From positions 372,001 through 436,000 of the forward strand of contig JALJCQ010000033.1 of the NCBI GenBank assembly GCA_023091665.1: DNA of 64,000 nucleotides, read 5' to 3'. This stretch comes from Pythium myriotylum (lineage: Eukaryota > Oomycota > Peronosporomycetes > Pythiales > Pythiaceae). A program made the translations under genes and the position numbers. Below are positions 44,442 through 55,264 of this stretch, one piece after another (position 1 is the stretch's first letter; each line of letters starts with the position of its first letter). The notes beneath the pieces were generated by a model. That model was not told the DNA's origin. It worked only from the letters and a program-made list of their open reading frames with translations, and searched no databases.

Positions 44442-46936
44442 TCAGCGGAAGTGAGTCTCCAACTCTCGCTCCAACAAGCTCAAGTAGCTCGGGTGCAAGT
44501 GTGTCCCGTCAAGCTCGTAGCAACTTCGCAGCTTCGACAAACCGATCAATGTCCAATTAAGTGCACTGCCCGAGACGAAGACACTGTCCACATACCTTGG
44601 GAGGTGAACCCTCGACGAGGTCGTCGAAAAAGTCGAGCCACTTCCCGAGCTTACTCTCCGCTACTCGGCGACGAAAGATGTGGTTGTACTGGATGACGAG
44701 GTGTCTCGTCTCGTTTAAAACCGGAACAACTGGGTGAATGAAGATTTCGAAATTGTACGTCTCGGCAATCTCGGCTAGCGCGCTCATGAAGATCCCGACG
44801 GTGTGTTCCATCCCCTCCTGAACACTCTAGTCACACACAAATCATCGAACACGACAACTATAACTCTTTAGATAGTCTCGTCAAAAGTCCACATACCTCG
44901 TACTTGTATTGTTCTACTGCTCGCAAAATACCCTCGCGGCAATCGATCTCCCCAAAGAGAAAAATCACCCGTGAACCCCGAGGCAGCGAGTCGAGCACTT
45001 TCCAAAAGTTGGCCTTGGGATAAAAATCTGAATCCTTACGAAGGTGCCAGTGCTTGAGACCTGTCACCAACGCTGGCCGTAGCTGCACTGATGAAGTGTC
45101 AACTCGAATCCTTCGCCACGCAGTCGCGAGCGTGTGAGAGTCTCCACAAACATAGGTTGGCACCTCTGACAGCCGTCCGGCGGGGTTGCTTCGCATGGTT
45201 TGGTTTGCTACAGAGAACATCGGAATGGCAAGCGTTGGTTTGACACAAAGCAATTGAGCTATGCACATGTAGTAAGCGTGCTCGTTTCGGATTGTCGTCT
45301 TGTGTAAGTGGCGGCCTGTTCGCAGAGGCTCCAACAAGCCGACCAGTCCTGGGAGAGTGTGTAGTCTCCCGCTGACGAAAAGAATTTTGACGACCGCGAA
45401 GAAGCACGCGAGCAGGTCGAGTTCTTGCTCTGATATCTGCGTTGGGTTTGATTTGGCGTCTGCTATAGGCAACTCGCCGTTTCGACGAACAACAGCAAAA
45501 CCTTCCCCATTTTGCTCCTTCCAATCCATAGTCCAACAGTCGAATAATGTCTGCGAACAAGTGGGCTCCAAACTCCACGAATCCGACCCTAGCAAGTCAA
45601 GTACGTCTCCAGCGCGAAGGATCCCACACACGTGCGAAGATCGATTGGCACAAAAAAAATGAACTAGCGAGTCGTGTGCATCCTGATATCGGTTATCGAC
45701 CTCCAAAGCGTGTGCGAGATTCAATGCATACGCCGCACTCGTTGGTGTAAGCTTCAGGGCTTGCTCAAAACACCACACAGCGGTGTCAAACGCACTAAAA
45801 TCCTTCAATATTGTTGCGATGAAAGCATAAGGTGCTGCAGCAGAAGGCGTTGTGGTTGGGATACAGCGCAAGAGCCGTTCACGACCACTCTTGCCTCGAA
45901 TCAGCTCGACAAGTTGTTTGCGTACAGAATGGTCGTTGGATCTCCCCACTAGCACCCGCAATAGCATGCCCAGGGCTTCATCGCAGCGTCCACGATCTTG
46001 TGCTACACGTGCATACATCTGCAGAGCGTCTAGGTTCACTCGTGAGTCTTGCAGATCAGGAAGTAAATGTGCCAACAACGATGTAGCGGATTCTTGCTCC
46101 GCTGGTGATCCGAGATCGTACAGCGCACAGGCGCGCAAAAAGTCCGTCTGTGCCTCCATGCGCTTTTTGTCGGTTGAGTCAGAGAAAAAGCCCCCGTGCT
46201 TCGAATGGTGGCGTAAGAACTGCTGGACTTCGTCCAGTGTCGAGAGTGCGTCGTGATATCTGCAGATGCGAAGTTGGCATTCCGTCAGCTTTAGGCTACT
46301 AGCGAAAGCCATCAACGCAAGTGCCTTGTTGCGCGGTCGCTCACGGTGAGCTTGCCAGCATACTTTGAAGCACTTCCGCGCAGCCGTATCGTACTTCCCT
46401 ATGGAGAAGTATATTTCACCCACACTGAGCAAGGCCTCTGGGTGCGTTGGCTCGACACTTAGCACGAAGGTCTCGAATATCTCTCTCGCTGTACGCTGGC
46501 GCTGTGCCCTCATATGGCCAAGTGCAATGTCCAGTACCTGACGCAAATTGGGATCTGCATCAGGGTGCTTATTGTCCTTGGTTTGACCGTCAGTCTTATC
46601 TCGTGTGGTAGGTGGCGTGGTGATAACGAGTTCGACGTCGCATGGCACCTTGTTGCCATCACTACCAGGATTGCGATCGGATGATAGACGAAAACCAAGC
46701 TGCTGCAATGTCTGAGCGAACTTGTCTTCCGCGATCCGTCTCCGCGTCGAATCGTTCTGGTGCATCTCAGCGAACACAAGAATCTGGGAAAGATCCAAGT
46801 CGCGCGAGAACTTGATGACGAAGAGGTCGTAGAACCGTGCGACTGCTTGATTGAGCGTGGTGACCGCTGGATCCACTGTGAGACGCATTGTCCAGTGGAG
46901 GTTGGCCTCCTCATAGTGCACGTACAGCCTCATCAC
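44442..46936 (-). CDS. TPR-repeat protein with C-terminal SGNH/GDSL-like domain
   Basis: Three exons (46936-44897, 44817-44596, 44531-44442) give 783 aa. Residues about 145-500 contain tetratricopeptide-like helices, for example HPEALLSVGEIYFSIGKYDT and YAFIATILKDFSAFDTAVWC. From about residue 590 the sequence shows SGNH-hydrolase landmarks: YVCGDSHTLA (block I GDS), IFLFGEIDCREG (block III-like G-E) and, in the last exon, YELDGTHLHPSYL (block V D-x-x-H). The last exon is found only after removing a 64-nt intron; reading through it ends early. Both introns begin GTATGTGGAC. The GDS Ser and the D/H pair are intact, so esterase or acyl-transfer chemistry is possible, but no substrate is suggested. 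No signal peptide is seen. Confidence 0.82.
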
Positions 46937-47451
46937 GAACTTCGGTGACCGAAAGGGAGCTCTTCACCAAGAGACACCCCAGGTTTGTGACATCGCCCAA
47001 CACGACTGCCTCAGCAGGGTGCTCATCCAGAGAAACAAGACATGCGAACCGAGGACTGCATCGCGACCATGAATAAAATCAACTAGTATTTACCATATCC
47101 ATCGCTCGACCAAAAGGCAAGGAAGAGACGCGAGCACGAGATACCAATCAACACAAAGAGAGATGGGAAAGCGAAGAATCGACAAGCTGACCTTCCTGGA
47201 AACTCAGATTCGAACACACCGCAATGCCGCAGCTATTGCGGCAGTCACGATGGATTCCATTCCACGCAGCCACAAGACGGACGATATCCTAAGCGACGTG
47301 AAGCGCCGTCGACAAGCCCGCCCCTGCTGCTCGTGGTCGATTGGTTCCGCTGCCGTCTCTCTCTCCGTGCCACCTCGGCACCGCGCGCCAGCTCCCACTC
47401 CCACCAAAGGCCACTCACGCACTGCATTTGGTCGAAACTGGGGGGAAGTGT
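46937..47451. other. 515-bp intergenic region
   Basis: Lies between the 5' end of the TPR/SGNH gene and the 3' end of a small minus-strand gene. Only short shadow frames are present. I see nothing functional that can be named. Confidence 0.5.
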
Positions 47452-47628
47452 TTATTCATCGTCGTCGTCGCCGCCGCTCGCCGCAGCCTTCTTGGCCTGC
47501 TGCGCGTCGTACCACTTGTAGTACGCGTCGATGCGGCTCATCTCCGAGTTCTTGAAGTTCTTCCAGAACATGGCGGCCGTGACGCCGAGGCCCGTGCCGA
47601 TGAGGATATCCTTGAGCGGGTTCACCAT
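47452..47628 (-). CDS. small single-span mitochondrial-type protein, cytochrome c oxidase subunit-like
   Basis: A 58-codon gene starting MVNPLKDILIGTGLGVTAAM. A Gly-rich hydrophobic segment (residues about 6-22) is followed by an amphipathic charged helix (KNFKNSEMSRIDAYYKWY), then AQQAKKAAA and an acidic tail. This layout, one N-terminal membrane helix and a Y-rich basic matrix or IMS tail, recalls small Cox subunits of the VIIa/VIc (yeast Cox9) type. That identity is inference from architecture. It lies near QCR7 and a twin-CX9C gene, giving a mitochondrial neighbourhood. The frame is clean and strongly GC3-biased, which supports real coding. Confidence 0.65.
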   Translation of the reverse strand: MVNPLKDILIGTGLGVTAAMFWKNFKNSEMSRIDAYYKWYDAQQAKKAAASGGDDDDE

Positions 47629-48145
47629 ACTTGTCGTGTCGGAGAGGGGGAGCTGCTTTCTGACGCCAAGTCTGCAAAACTGACCGGCGCCTTCTGTGGT
47701 TCCAACGTTGGGGGACGGAAAGACCCGCGCGGACGGATGGCATGAATGGGCCGCACCACCAGACCCACTGGAACGCTATCGCAAATCGGGTTTTCCCCCC
47801 GTCTTGTACAAACGATACTTCCATTTATAGTATACTTTATAAATACATTATCGAAAGTAAACATGATATACATATTTAACTTCAAAACATAATAGTTTGT
47901 CCCAAGAGGTTGCATGATTTTATACTGGCGATAGGTGGCTCTCTCCGCCAAAAAGACACGCAAATTGCTCATCTCTAGACAACGATTTGATAAAATAAGT
48001 GCTCCCCGCCATCATATTCAGCGAATCCCATCTCTGCTGAGGTGTTTTAAACACCTTGCTGGGTGGCTCCGACGCTGCTTTCTGCGGTCGGGAGGGCATG
48101 GGCCCGTAGTGAATACTCAGCCCTCGAGACTCGGAAGCAGACAGA
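47629..48145. promoter_or_regulatory. divergent promoter region between the Cox-like and QCR7 genes
   Basis: A 517-bp gap between two divergently transcribed mitochondrial-type genes, including an AT-rich stretch at about 47820-47930. A shared regulatory region is plausible. No specific site was identified. Confidence 0.45.
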
Positions 48146-48460
48146 ATGAGCGGAATCGTCGCGCGCGTCGCCAGCCTCTACCAGAAGAGCGTCAGCAAGT
48201 CGCTCGCGCAGTACGGCCTCAAGTATGACGACGCGCTCGTCGACACGGCCGCCGTCCAGCAGGCCCTCAACTGGATCTCCAAGGATGACTACAACAGCCG
48301 CACGCGCCGCATTGCGCGCGCCGCCGACTGCAGCCTCAAGCGCTCCTACCTCCCGGAGGAGATCCAGGCCATCCAGCGCCCGCTCGACAGCTACCTCGTC
48401 GACAAGGTTGCCGTCGCCGAGGACCTCGCCGACGAGCGTGCCGAGCTCACGCGCTGGTAA
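48146..48460 (+). CDS. QCR7: cytochrome bc1 complex subunit 7 (QCR7/UQCRB)
   Basis: The 14-kDa matrix-side subunit of respiratory complex III. Single exon, 104 aa, matching the usual 110-130 aa minus the N-terminal variation. Family features: SLAQYGLKYDDALVD, VQQALNWISKDDYNSRTRRI, then RAADCSLKRSYLPEEIQ and LDSYLVDKVAVAEDLADERAEL. These correspond to the LGL..DD, LP...YN.R..R..RA..L and LP..W...... Y L.P Y L pattern of the UQCRB family. A further in-frame start upstream is absent. The neighbouring minus-strand gene also looks mitochondrial. Confidence 0.92.
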   Translation: MSGIVARVASLYQKSVSKSLAQYGLKYDDALVDTAAVQQALNWISKDDYNSRTRRIARAADCSLKRSYLPEEIQAIQRPLDSYLVDKVAVAEDLADERAELTRW

Positions 48461-48823
48461 TTTCCTACACAAGCACAAGACGGGGTCGGCCAGACCTGCC
48501 GTCGTGGCTCGAGTTTGACGGAGGCAGTTGGAAAATTTCAAAGAATCCGCAGTGACTCGGTATTCCCGACATTCAAGGGTGTGGTCCGCACATGTGGCGC
48601 TATTGGAGCGGTAGCGGTTGTGACACGAGCTTTTAGATGTGCGTGTGCCCCGTCGGGCTGCTAGTTTATACGATAAAGATATGCTGAAAACCTCTAGTCG
48701 TGTCCTTCTTTCATCTCCTCATGCCGGGGCTCTCTGCGTTGGCGGCTAACTCGACATGCTGTCTATTTTGGTCAGGGGTACCTTGAGGAGTCATCCTTCG
48801 TCTTGCTGGCACAACAGTGCAGA
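48461..48823. other. 363-bp intergenic region
   Basis: Downstream of QCR7 and upstream of the coiled-coil gene model. Nothing recognisable; the last 100 bp are presumably promoter. Confidence 0.4.
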
Positions 48824-50128
48824 ATGGCCACGCTACGCGACCAGGCTCCGCGACCAACGAGCGCTATCCTCTCTAAAGGCTCACTGCCCAGAAAGTGGCA
48901 TCACCCTGAAGGTCTGGATGACGGCAATGATCTCGATGAACTTGTTCAAGATGACAACGGGGACGATGGAGATCACCTGCACAACGACTTCGAAGATGAA
49001 GCGTTAGCGGCTCAGCGACGCATGATAGAGCAGCGTCAGATAGCCTCTTCTTCGGGTCTGTAGGATGGACTGGTGTTCAAGCAAACTGATGTTGAGGAAG
49101 TTTGTTCTGTAGGTAAGCAAACTGGCACAAAGTTCAGACCAACATCAGCTCCTGTGAATCGGACTCGGCCCCAATATCGTCAGAGCTCGACCACATCGCT
49201 GAAGCCCCATGATGCAGAACGTGGGCGAGCATCAATATCTCTAGCGTATTTGAAGCGGGCAGCGGAGAAGAAAAAGAAACGCGAAGCAGACTTTGCAGTG
49301 GAGATTCATTGTTGAGTTGATGCCGCTGCAAGACGACTTACTTCGCTGTTGGTGCTACAGCGGGAGCTTCTGCGTGAAGAAAATGAGTATAAGAGGAAGA
49401 TGACACAAAAAATTGTAACGTTATGAGCATACCCTCGCGGAAACACTAATCCCACTAAGATACCGCCTCGAACCAGGAGCAAGCAAATAGGATGGCTGCC
49501 TCTCTCGGAACGAACCGCTCGTTCGCTATGGCTCCAGTAAGTGATGATGCCTTCCTATTTCTGCCCTCCGCTTTGATAATCATTGTTTGTTCATGGGAGG
49601 ATCGCGACGGTTTACACATGATCAGAGTATCCGATCCAGCATGCAGTGAACGCGTGATCTCCGTCGAGAATTTCCATATCCTTGCAGCTGTTATTGGACG
49701 TGGTCTCACAACAGAGGCCGTGGCTCGCTTCCTTAATGGCTGTATCTTCTCTACTCAGGGAGTTCGAGCGACTGGCGAGCGTGCAAATCGGCCAGTCTCT
49801 GCGTGGAGCAACGAACTCCAACCTGAAAGCCACCCCACAAGAGCCAGTATCATCTAGCAAGTCCAAGCTCCGAATCCACGGGATTCGAACAAGCCGACTG
49901 GGATCATCGGCCAGTTTGGCTGATCTGAACGCTGAGTCAGCGCAACATCCGATCCACACTAACTCCAAGCGACTATTAACAAAATCGACCGACAGAGCTC
50001 TTGTCCAGGAGGAGCTCAAAAGCGTTCTCGTAAGCACGATCGAGCTCACGAAAGTACTTCAGGACCAGCTTCATGAACTCAAGCTCAAGGGGTGGAACTT
50101 CTCATCACGTTCAACAGCGAGCACATAA
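48824..50128 (+). CDS. uncharacterised multi-exon coiled-coil protein, model incomplete, in-frame TGA
   Basis: A first exon (48824-49055) encodes MATLRDQAPRPTSAILSKGS and an acidic stretch. A 57-nt intron joins it in phase to 49113, giving KQTGTKFRPTSAPVNRTRPQ and then LAYLKRAAEKKKKREADF. At 49313-49315 this frame meets TGA, yet the same frame continues coding-like (DAAARRLTSLLVLQRELLRE, NEYKRKMTQKI). The last exon probably starts about 49687 after CTTGCAG and ends at 50128, including VQEELKSVLVSTIELTKVLQ. Exons between 49430 and 49686 are uncertain. I do not recognise a family. Either the gene is broken, an exon boundary was missed, or there is a sequence error. Confidence 0.45.
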
Positions 50129-50208
50129 CGCGGATGGATACATATCTTAATACAGTACATTGTCACTCTCACAAAGTGTTGTCACTTGGAAACCAACAGA
50201 ATCGCTCC

Positions 50209-50655
50209 ATGACCGAGCCCAACCCCAACATCGAGCGCGCCAAGCGCTACCTGCAGGAGTCGCTCGGGGCCGAGGACGGGAAGAAAGACATCTCGTGCCG
50301 CTGGTTTCTTGATCGCGCGTTCCTGTGCGTCAGTACGTGACCATGCGCTTCGTTGCTCCCATGCGCTGGCATTAACAGCGAAAACGTCAGCACCGGGCAA
50401 TCAGATGCTCCACTACTATCGCTACGGTCGTGCGGACGAATGCGGCGCGACTTGGAGGAGTATGATGCAATGCCTTCGTGCAAGTTTGATGGATGAGGAT
50501 AAACGAATGGTGCGTTGGCTTCCCACCCAGTACTGCCAGAGGATGACGAGTAAGTGCTGTTACCATAGGAGTACCTCAAGACGACCCCCTTGGATCCCAC
50601 CACGCCACCACACACAACTGACGTTTGGGAGACGAAGGAAAATCCGGGTTGGTAG
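50209..50655 (+). CDS. twin CX9C protein, DUF3128/Emi1-like
   Basis: Three exons (50209-50332, 50391-50509, 50569-50655) give 109 aa. Two cysteine pairs, each with nine residues between (CRWFLDRAFLC and CGATWRSMMQC), form the twin-CX9C signature. Known proteins with this signature fold as disulfide-linked helical hairpins, usually in the mitochondrial intermembrane space through the Mia40 route. Between the pairs lies NQMLHYYRYGRADE, and the end is VWETKENPGW; both are typical of the DUF3128 family (yeast Emi1). The exon 1-2 junction creates the T of VTPGNQ and restores this family block. The last intron (59 nt) removes sequence that would otherwise continue into a non-family tail. Location is inference. 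Confidence 0.85.
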
Positions 50656-50728
50656 ACGTTTCACGAAACTCCGGCAGCCACAGGCAATATACAATCCATT
50701 TGTGTCGTGGTTTACCAGATAGCCCTAT

Positions 50729-51906
50729 CTAGTCTTTCAACCATTCCTCCATGCCATGAAGATCACCAGGCAAGGCGGACGGTAGACCGCCATTCTCACT
50801 TAGCATGATTGGCATGGGCATGGCATCCTCGGAGCCTTCAATGAGCTCACCAAGCGAGGAGTCAAAGTTGGTCAAGTCAATCGAACTGCCATTGTTCGCA
50901 TACGGCAGAGGCTCTGTTGCTGCTCCGCCAGAGAACCCCGAGGTAGTTGAGTCTGATGCAGTCAGTTCAGGAAGTCCGCCCACTGCACCACTCGTGAAAT
51001 TGGTCATTGACAGCAAGTCCAACTCATTCTCGATGCTCTCTGTGATGTTGAAGTCGAAATTCTCCGTGGAGAGTGGAGGCAACCCAGCAAACGCCTTTTT
51101 TGAGTTGATTTGAGCATTGAGGAGCGTTTCCAGGTCACCAGTTTCCTCATACTTTTCGAATGCTTGATGAAGTGTCGAGTCATCGGACGCTATGAGCAGC
51201 ATCTTTAGTGCATCCTTTTGTTCCTTTCTACAACCAAGTTAACATGTCAGCACACAATCGTTCCAGAGAAGCGCAGATTTCTCCCATACGTGATCGCGCC
51301 GTCTTGCGCTAGTTTGTTTACAAGCCAGAACTTCGAGGATAAGCTTCGCACGCGTTTCTTTTTCGTCGAAGTTGCGCCCGAAGGAGCGAACGAAGGACCC
51401 GAGGGAGCCATGTTGGTTGGTTTGACGGGATCTGTGCTGAACTTGATATCAGACACATCTGCTGATGAGAGAGGCTCAAAATCCCCAGGAACTTCAAAGT
51501 CCAGAGTGCCAACAAGATCGAACAGCTCAGGTGGGGGAGCAGTCGTTTCAGGCGAATTAACGGCGAAGCCTTCCAGCGAAAGTAAATCTCCGTCGCGAAT
51601 TGAGCGATCCAGCACACTCTTTCTGATCTACAATAACCGCAAGCATCATTCATCAGTGCTTTCTTGCAGCCCAGCATACCGGGCAGATCCTCTCACCACT
51701 GCGCCTTTCTCGTGCTTGGACTTGTTGGGGTGAAGCAGTATCTTGCAGTTGTTAATCAACTCTTCGCTCGGCTCATCGTCCGTGTTGGTGATGACCTGGT
51801 AAAAGTCGCTGAGCACGCTGTTCCAGACGAGGGGTCGCTGGAGACACACGAGCGCAGTCGTATCATTCAGCGGATTGAGCAGCAGCACTCGAATCACTTC
51901 GCCCAT
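50729..51906 (-). CDS. conserved-looking protein of unknown function
   Basis: Three exons (51906-51697, 51627-51290, 51227-50729) splice in phase to 348 aa. The N-terminus is compact and hydrophobic ([20 protein letters not shown]), followed by [20 protein letters not shown] basic patch [20 protein letters not shown] precedes an amphipathic segment [20 protein letters not shown]. The last 120 residues are Ser/Gly/Asn-rich and acidic, ending MEEWLKD. I recognise no domain, signal peptide or membrane span. The ordered ends with a disordered acidic tail would suit an adaptor or regulatory protein, but that is only a texture argument. It is convergent with the twin-CX9C gene, 73 bp apart. Confidence 0.8.
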
Positions 51907-52363
51907 CGTGACGGTCTCCGCTGCGTAGCTCTTCGCTCACAGAGTCTTCGGTGGTTCCGCCAGCGGGAGGTCTATCGGGACGCCTTCGTCACTGCAACCT
52001 GCGCACTCTTCTCCCCGTTCCCCCCAAGCACGCTTCCTTGCTTGGCGCACGAGAACCTGCCTGGAGTGAGCGGGACTCGGCGGCTGAGATGAGAAGAGAG
52101 AGAGAGAGTGCCATGTGATGATGAACCCCTACTCACTGACACGGCGGTCGGTGGTGTGATGGCTTAACCATGCTTCTTTATTGGTTGAAATCATATTGTG
52201 GAAGATTTGATTGGTCGTAAAACAAAAGTCCGGAATCACAATTTGTGACTAGATATCCACGCTTTTTCATGACTTCGTGCTATTTCAGTGGGTGCGGCAT
52301 TGAGGTGAGGATCCCTCGTTTCACTGACCAGGCATTGCTCAATGTTGAAGCCTTCATCTGAAA
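51907..52363. other. 457-bp divergent intergenic region
   Basis: Between the 5' ends of the unknown gene (-) and the TMTC gene (+). It contains a short AG repeat (GAGAGAGAGAGAG near 52092-52107). No gene is seen. Confidence 0.45.
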
Positions 52364-54778
52364 ATGGAAAGAAACGTTGGGAGGATCTGGCACCACAACG
52401 TACGCGCGTCGATGGATCTCCTCCAAGCACCAGCGGCAGAAGCGCTTCTTGTTGCAGCGGCAGGTCTGATGACAGCGTGGAACTCTCGATTGAATGGATT
52501 TGTGTGGGACGACCGAGCGGCGATCTTAGGAAACCGTGACGTTGATGCAGCACAGTCGCAGTGGTGGGAACTGTTCCAGCATGATTTCTGGGGTGGTCCG
52601 ATCGGTTCCAATAAAAGCCACAAGAGCTACCGTCCACTGACGGTGATGACATTTCGATGGAACCGATCGCTGTCTGGACTGGACCCGCACGGGTTCCACT
52701 TGATGAATGTGTGGATTCATGCGATTTGCTCAATGCTGGTGTGGAAAACTGCTCATGTCGTTCTTGGAGCCAAGTCATTTCGTACAAGTGGCAGAACTGC
52801 AGGGCCATTTCTTGCTGGGATGCTGTTCGCCGTTCATCCGATCCACTGTGATGCAGTCGCCAGCATTGTCGGGCGAGCGGATCTCTTGTGTGTCATGTTT
52901 GCTTTGGCAGGGTTCCTCGCCTTTGCCTCAGCCCTAAGACAAAGATCTTGGATCATGCTTCTCGTTGCAAATTGTCTCGCGATCCTAGGTTCGTGGATAT
53001 TGCTTGATTGGGAACGTATTGCATGACGAGTTTTGCTGTCTCGTAGCGTGCCTTTGTAAGGAGTTGGGTTTTACCGTTTTGGGGATCTTCATGCTGTTCG
53101 ATCTGACTGACGGTTTATCGAGCGGCATACCACTGAGGAACCGCAGAATGCTTTGCCGTGTTGCAAGCCAGTTTTTGATAGGTTCCTCGCTGTTTTTCGC
53201 TCGGCTTTGGGTGAACGGCTCCCAGACGAAAGCCGTCTTTAACATCCTGGCAAACTCAATCAATGTTCAAGACAGCACACTGATTCGTTCGTTATCGTAT
53301 GCTCACATTCATGCGTGGTATTTGTGGAAGCTGCTATGGCCTAGTTGGCTTTCGTATGACTACGGGTTCAACACGATTCCAGTCATCACCAGTTTTGTCG
53401 ACTCACGGAACTTGTTAACTGCCACAGCTTATGCAGTCGTATTGATCGGCCTTGTTCATGGATTTCGGGAGATAAAGAACTCTCCGATGCTTTTATGCAT
53501 TGCATTTGGTGTCATCCCGTTTGTTCCAGCGTCCAATTTGCTTTTTCCCGTTGGAACCATTCTCGCCGAGCGCTTATTGTACTTCCCGAGTGTTGGGTTC
53601 TGCTTGATAATCGGCCATGTTGCGAATTGCTTCGAAGGAGCTTTGCATCGCCAGGAAACATTGTTGAAGTCAGCTCAATCGAACCGATTGAGATCCGTTG
53701 TTCTTCGTAGCATTTGGCACGTATCAGCAGTTTTTGTGATTGTGATACTCATCGGTTCCTCTCTTAAAAGTTCAATCAGGAATGAAGAGTGGAAAAACGA
53801 AGAGAGTCTCTTCGTAGCGGCACTTGACGTTGTGCCCGAGAATGTGAAGGTGCTGAACAACGCGGCAAAGACTCTGTTGAACAGAGATCCGGATCGCGCC
53901 TATGTCTTATCCCGAGCGGGTCTCGCAATTCTCCCGACACACGTGGAAGGGCAATCTAACCTTGGCCTTGCGCTCACATTCAGAGATCAGAAATTGCTTG
54001 CGATTCGTCACATGATGAAGGCGTTTTCTTTTTCTGCAGATGAAAGCTCGGTGCGTATCAAGTGGATATAAACCCCCGCCTAAATCACTCACCTCTATCG
54101 TGATTAAGGGTGCCGGATATGCCGGGATTCAAATATACAACTACTGGAGTACGAAGTACGATGGAGCCCAAACGACAGGCCGCTTGCTACGAAGTCCAAC
54201 GGTGGATCTGGCAAAGAAACTGTTGCATGCGGCAATTCGAAGGGGTACTCGGACGCCTTTACACTACTATCAGCAAGGTATCATAACTGAGCAGCTTGGT
54301 GACATCTCCGAAGCACTTCGGTACGCACTGTTTGTTTTTATCCGCCATGTGAAGTTCTCATCCCATGCATCTCAGGTACTTGGAGGACGCCAAGCGTCTG
54401 AATGATCGAATAGCAAGCCAGGGAGTTGATGAGGAGATGCTTCTCGACCGGCCATCACTGCACAATTACATCGCGGTGATGAAGCGTCATCTCGGTAAAG
54501 TCGATGATGCTCTCACAGACATGCTTGCAGGCTTGAACTTGTATCCAACGGACGCTTTGTTGCACTTCAATGTGGCTTCGATCTACATCTCGCGAGGAAT
54601 GCTGGACTGGGCATCGACTTTTCTTCAACGATGCCTGAAAGTATGCCGTGGGTCTTCAGCTCTTTACGACGGAGCTCGTCTCTTGGATGCTCTTGGGCAA
54701 CACGAGGCTGCGCGAGCTTTCGTGGAGAGGGCTGCAACCTTGGAACTCACCGAGGCGAATCTTCAACCCCGCAAGTGA
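52364..54778 (+). CDS. TMTC-type protein O-mannosyltransferase with TPR repeats
   Basis: ER multi-pass glycosyltransferase of the TMTC family (DUF1736), which in animals O-mannosylates cadherins. Four exons (52364-52988, 53047-54050, 54109-54320, 54376-54778) give 747 aa; starting at Met17 (MDLLQAP) would give 731. The first luminal loop carries the catalytic-type acidic pair (NGFVWDDRAAILGN), followed by SYRPLTVMTFRWN and the HPIHCDAVASIVGRADLL block. Many hydrophobic helices follow, and ACLCKELGFTVLG is recreated exactly by removing a 58-nt intron. LWPSWLSYDYGF and VPASNLLFPVGTILAERLLY are strong family signatures. The C-terminal third holds TPRs (VLNNAAKTLLNRD, HYYQQGIITEQLGDISEALR, LHFNVASIYISRGMLDWAST). 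TPRs are fewer than in animal TMTCs. Confidence 0.93.
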
Positions 54779-55264
54779 GAGTCAGAAGTACAACACACTG
54801 TTTCAATTGTATTGTAGAGGTATTCTGTCGCCTATGACGCCCAGAAGGCTGTGCTGTTGCCCCTAAAATATTCAATCATAGAGGTAGATGTGCTGTCTCG
54901 ACAAGCGAAACAGAGGGAGGGGGGAGACGCCGCGGGAGGGGGGACAGAGACAGGGGAGCCAGAGTCAAGCCATCAGGGGAGGGGTGAACCTAGTTCAACG
55001 AGGGACTTGGTCCCGAATCTTTCTGCCTTCCTGGCTTGAGGGTGGACTTGCCAGAGGCAAACCGAACACGCGGGACCTCGTCGGGCCGTGCCAGCTCCCT
55101 GCCGCCACCTCGCGTGACGCGCGCTTGTGACTCTCCGCGTGGACTCGCGAGCCACTCCCTTTGCGCCGCACCCACCAGAAGCCTCGGTTCCAGCTTCGCC
55201 GGTCGCGAACGAGAGCCTCGAGAAGGGTCACAGCCGCCATTCCCCCTCCACTCCGGGACTGCCA
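54779..55264. other. 486-bp intergenic region
   Basis: Between TMTC and the first PDK1-like gene on the same strand. GC-rich, with several overlapping shadow frames. Nothing nameable. Confidence 0.45.

Noticed and set aside
44532..44600. Apparent frameshift at the end of the TPR/SGNH gene
   Set aside because: Removing a 64-nt GT-AG intron restores the frame and yields the expected DGTHLHP block, so no frameshift is needed.
49875..49892. tRNA-like box (GGGATTCGAAC)
   Set aside because: It falls inside a coding-like exon and no matching A-box or acceptor stem can be paired around it.
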